A stretch of DNA of 64,000 nt from Sphaerospermopsis aphanizomenoides BCCUSP55. GTDB lineage: Bacteria; Cyanobacteriota; Cyanobacteriia; Cyanobacteriales; Nostocaceae. Numbering within the stretch: position 1 is the first letter of the stretch; each line of letters begins with the position of its first letter. The translations under genes and the position numbers were made by a program. The stretch is taken from NCBI RefSeq assembly GCF_001586785.1, contig NZ_LUFH02000010.1, positions 1-64,000 of the forward strand, read 5' to 3'. The notes beneath the pieces are model-generated. The model was given only the letters and a program-made list of their open reading frames with translations. It was not told the DNA's origin and searched no databases. This document shows, one piece after another, positions 62,022 to 64,000 of the stretch.

Positions 62022-63550
62022 TTCCCCTCTATTAATTCTGTAATTAGTGGTGTAATAATAAACTTAGCAGGGAAACCAGCTTTTACATCCACCCGCACAC
62101 AGGAATAAGGCTTTTTCCTTTGTGAACCATAACCGCTACGTCCCACATAAAGCAGCGAATCTGCAACTTTATAAGTATAATTTTCAGTAGCATCAGTAAA
62201 ACTCTCTACTAATTCTGTTCCTTCTTGTCTTTGACGACGGGGACGACGACCGCTGCCACCACAGACAATATAATTAGTGTGAGAATCAGCATATCCTGTA
62301 TTCACAGTCCGCAGATATTCCAAACAGTGGGCGTGACCATTAAAAATCAGATCTACCAGCGGTCTACCTTCAGTTATATTACCCACAGTTGCCGCCACTT
62401 GTTCAAATACTCCCCGCAAACGATGACGTACAGCTAAAGTTTGTCCTTGATGCCACTTAGTTGCTTCTGTCACATAAGGAGGATGATGGAAAAATATTAC
62501 CCTTCCCCGCACATCTGAATTATGCCAAGATGCAATTAACCGACTTCGCAACCATTCCAGTTGTTCAAAATCAACATCTGCATTTGTATGAGTTTCTAAT
62601 TGCTTTTCAATATCCAGCTTGACTTCATTGAGTTGGTCTACCTTAGCACCCAAGTCAGCCAATTGTTCAGATTCTACGGGATTTTCAGAATTCAATTGAT
62701 CACATTCTGCCAATATTTCTAACTCTTCTTGTTCCAACTTGTCACGACGCTGTAACAACTCCTGACGGATATCTCCCGCTAGGTTTTCCGGTAAAGGTTC
62801 TGGTGTATTAAAAGTATTAGAATCGAGAGCAAAAAAGTCAATTCCCCCATAATTAAAAGTATAATACCGATTAGGTAAACGGGTAAATTTTCCCGGCTGG
62901 TAACGCAAACATCGCCCCGTATTATTTTTACCTGTGTAATATGTATCTAAATGTTGTTCTAATTCATGTGGAGAAATAGCTGCTAAATAATCAATAAAAG
63001 CCCTTGTATAAGCATCTCCTTGGTTTGAACCATGCCAACCAATCTCAATATCTTTATAACGCAACATCCGCCGCAAAGGCAAAGTTGAACCAGTAATTAA
63101 CCGATACAACCAAGGCACATCATAATAATCATGATTGCCTAAAACTGGCAAAATTGGTAACTGAAAAATCATCTGGTCATAAGCAATATTTTGGGGGTTT
63201 TCACCACCTACCAAAAATTCGCGGTAAGGTTCAATAAAATTAGCCGGATAATACTCACGAGAACCCACCACATAAACGACATCACCAGTATGCAAAATAA
63301 ACCGACAATCTTCACGATGATTTAACATCATTTGGGCAACTTGACGTTGGGGATGGGAACCGTAATGAGATCTAGTCCCACTATCACCAATTACCATAAA
63401 TGAAAAATCTGGACTGTCTTCTTTACCATCATCTAAAATCATCGAGGTTTGGTCAATTCCTCGTTGCAAAATGCTAGGATGCTGCCATCGCACCCTTTGG
63501 TTCATTTTTTGGATTTTTACAGGAACTGATGGTTCAGAAATCAATTTCAT
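61985..63550 (-). CDS. Metallophosphoesterase, purple-acid-phosphatase-like
   Basis: A 521-residue calcineurin-like phosphoesterase. The five metal-binding blocks can be read in order: FMVIGDSG (about 51-58), LHTGDVVYVVG, VLGNHDYYDV, VIFFHHPPY and IFNGHAHCLEYL. The GDSG/GDVVY/GNHD/GHAH pattern is that of purple acid phosphatases and Nudix-independent nucleotidases; no signal peptide is seen. A long Glu/Leu-rich insertion (about 265-325) forms a coiled coil. It lies downstream of a DUF89 gene and upstream of the methyltransferase, all on one strand. Confidence 0.87.
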   Translation of the reverse strand: MKLISEPSVPVKIQKMNQRVRWQHPSILQRGIDQTSMILDDGKEDSPDFSFMVIGDSGTRSHYGSHPQRQVAQMMLNHREDCRFILHTGDVVYVVGSREYYPANFIEPYREFLVGGENPQNIAYDQMIFQLPILPVLGNHDYYDVPWLYRLITGSTLPLRRMLRYKDIEIGWHGSNQGDAYTRAFIDYLAAISPHELEQHLDTYYTGKNNTGRCLRYQPGKFTRLPNRYYTFNYGGIDFFALDSNTFNTPEPLPENLAGDIRQELLQRRDKLEQEELEILAECDQLNSENPVESEQLADLGAKVDQLNEVKLDIEKQLETHTNADVDFEQLEWLRSRLIASWHNSDVRGRVIFFHHPPYVTEATKWHQGQTLAVRHRLRGVFEQVAATVGNITEGRPLVDLIFNGHAHCLEYLRTVNTGYADSHTNYIVCGGSGRRPRRQRQEGTELVESFTDATENYTYKVADSLLYVGRSGYGSQRKKPYSCVRVDVKAGFPAKFIITPLITELIEGKWCDRQLEPIVI

Positions 63551-63584
63551 AGCGGAACTTTAGCTAACGTCTCTACTAAATACC

Positions 63585-64000
63585 TTAACTTACCAACTGA
63601 ATTACTCCCCACTCTCCATTGGTCAACCACTTGGGGTCTGCTATTGCTAATTCCTCCAAAACGTCAGCTTTCAGACCTGCGGCTACTTCTGATTTTAAAG
63701 TACGTAAAGCTACTATTGGTGTAGGTAGGTAAGAAACTATATCGGCAAACTTTGTGGTAAAATCCCAGTGTAAATCTCCTAACAACCGCCGATAATTAGC
63801 ATCACCTTTAACAACTATTAAATTAGATTTTGCTAACTCATCTTTCAGGAATTGGGGAATTTGCCAAAAGGGCAAAGGTGAAGTCCAAAAATAATCTTCA
63901 GTTAAAACTAATCGACCGGAAGCTAAATTTTCTGTTAATCTCTGCCCCAAAGATTGAACTTGAGTATGGCTACTTTGTGTTAAAAAATCTTTGGTTTCAT
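63585..64000 (-). CDS. DUF89/ARMT1-like phosphatase, C-terminal part (runs off window)
   Basis: The reading frame stays open to the end of the window, so the N-terminus is missing (visible part about 138 residues, beginning ETKDFLTQSS). It has the DUF89 C-terminal blocks LIVVKGDANYRRLLGDLHW, FADIVSYLPTPIVALRTLKS and NGEWGVIQ. DUF89 proteins are metal-dependent damage-control phosphatases that remove toxic phosphometabolites. The stop is 34 bp from the downstream metallophosphoesterase start. Confidence 0.88.
   Translation of the reverse strand, partial: ETKDFLTQSSHTQVQSLGQRLTENLASGRLVLTEDYFWTSPLPFWQIPQFLKDELAKSNLIVVKGDANYRRLLGDLHWDFTTKFADIVSYLPTPIVALRTLKSEVAAGLKADVLEELAIADPKWLTNGEWGVIQLVS

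Overview
The window comes from a filamentous, heterocyst-type cyanobacterium (Nostocales; Nostoc/Anabaena/Dolichospermum-like). I infer this from the many HIP1 octamers (GCGATCGC), the heptanucleotide tandem repeats (GGGAATA, GGGAACA) known as STRR in heterocystous strains, a PetL cytochrome b6f subunit, a kaiABC cluster with an N-terminally reduced KaiA, a cyanobacterial phytochrome, Ycf20, a photosystem II S4 protein and COP23. No rRNA, tRNA, CRISPR array or prophage was recognised.

Layout. 1-5.1 kb: housekeeping genes aroB, petL, bioB, a GNAT acetyltransferase and selO. 5.3-11 kb (minus strand): a phytochrome hybrid histidine kinase followed by a response-regulator diguanylate cyclase, then ycf20 and D-glycerate 3-kinase. 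11.4-17.2 kb (plus): a lipoprotein, then a moxR / DUF58 / transglutaminase (TgpA-like) operon with a PIN-type toxin-antitoxin pair between moxR and the DUF58 gene. 17.5-23.7 kb: an exported protein, an ArnT-like glycosyltransferase and a CBS-containing hybrid kinase with degenerate receivers. 24.2-27.0 kb: kaiA, kaiB, kaiC. 27.1-29.1 kb: a TolC-like outer-membrane protein with a clear terminator. 29.1-31.6 kb: a repeat nest, two small conserved genes and a decayed IS607-type insertion (intact serine-recombinase tnpA, tnpB reduced to its 3' end), plus a separate TnpB-type end scar. 31.7-38.5 kb: PSII S4 protein, SDR, a coiled-coil protein, a translationally coupled RusA-like / (PD-(D/E)XK + HEPN) pair, and a DhaM-HPr-EI fusion. 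38.7-48.6 kb: Vat-like acetyltransferase, WD40 protein, GH38 alpha-mannosidase carrying a repeat-derived insert, a conserved hypothetical, a DUF6765 protein and a small LRR gene. 48.8-54.8 kb: exported COP23 protein, trypsin-like/TPR protein, other small proteins, a cytochrome c6 variant and an aldo/keto reductase. 54.9-64 kb: Phd/VapC-type toxin-antitoxin, a TPR protein made of near-identical 102-bp repeats next to an AAA-type ATPase, DUF4058, VOC, methyltransferase, purple-acid-phosphatase-like enzyme and a DUF89 gene that runs off the window.

How the parts work together. There are three signalling blocks: phytochrome to c-di-GMP, the Kai clock, and the hybrid kinase immediately upstream of kai on the opposite strand. 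The moxR-DUF58-TgpA block probably acts on cell-envelope proteins. Intergenic DNA is unusually rich in small repeats; several look like miniature inverted-repeat elements (MITEs), and some repeats have entered or capped coding sequences (GH38 insert, stop codons supplied by GGTGACAG repeats). The best candidates for poorly described systems are the RusA + PD-(D/E)XK/HEPN pair (34.8-35.9 kb) and the AAA-ATPase + pseudo-ATPase/TPR pair (55.7-59.3 kb).
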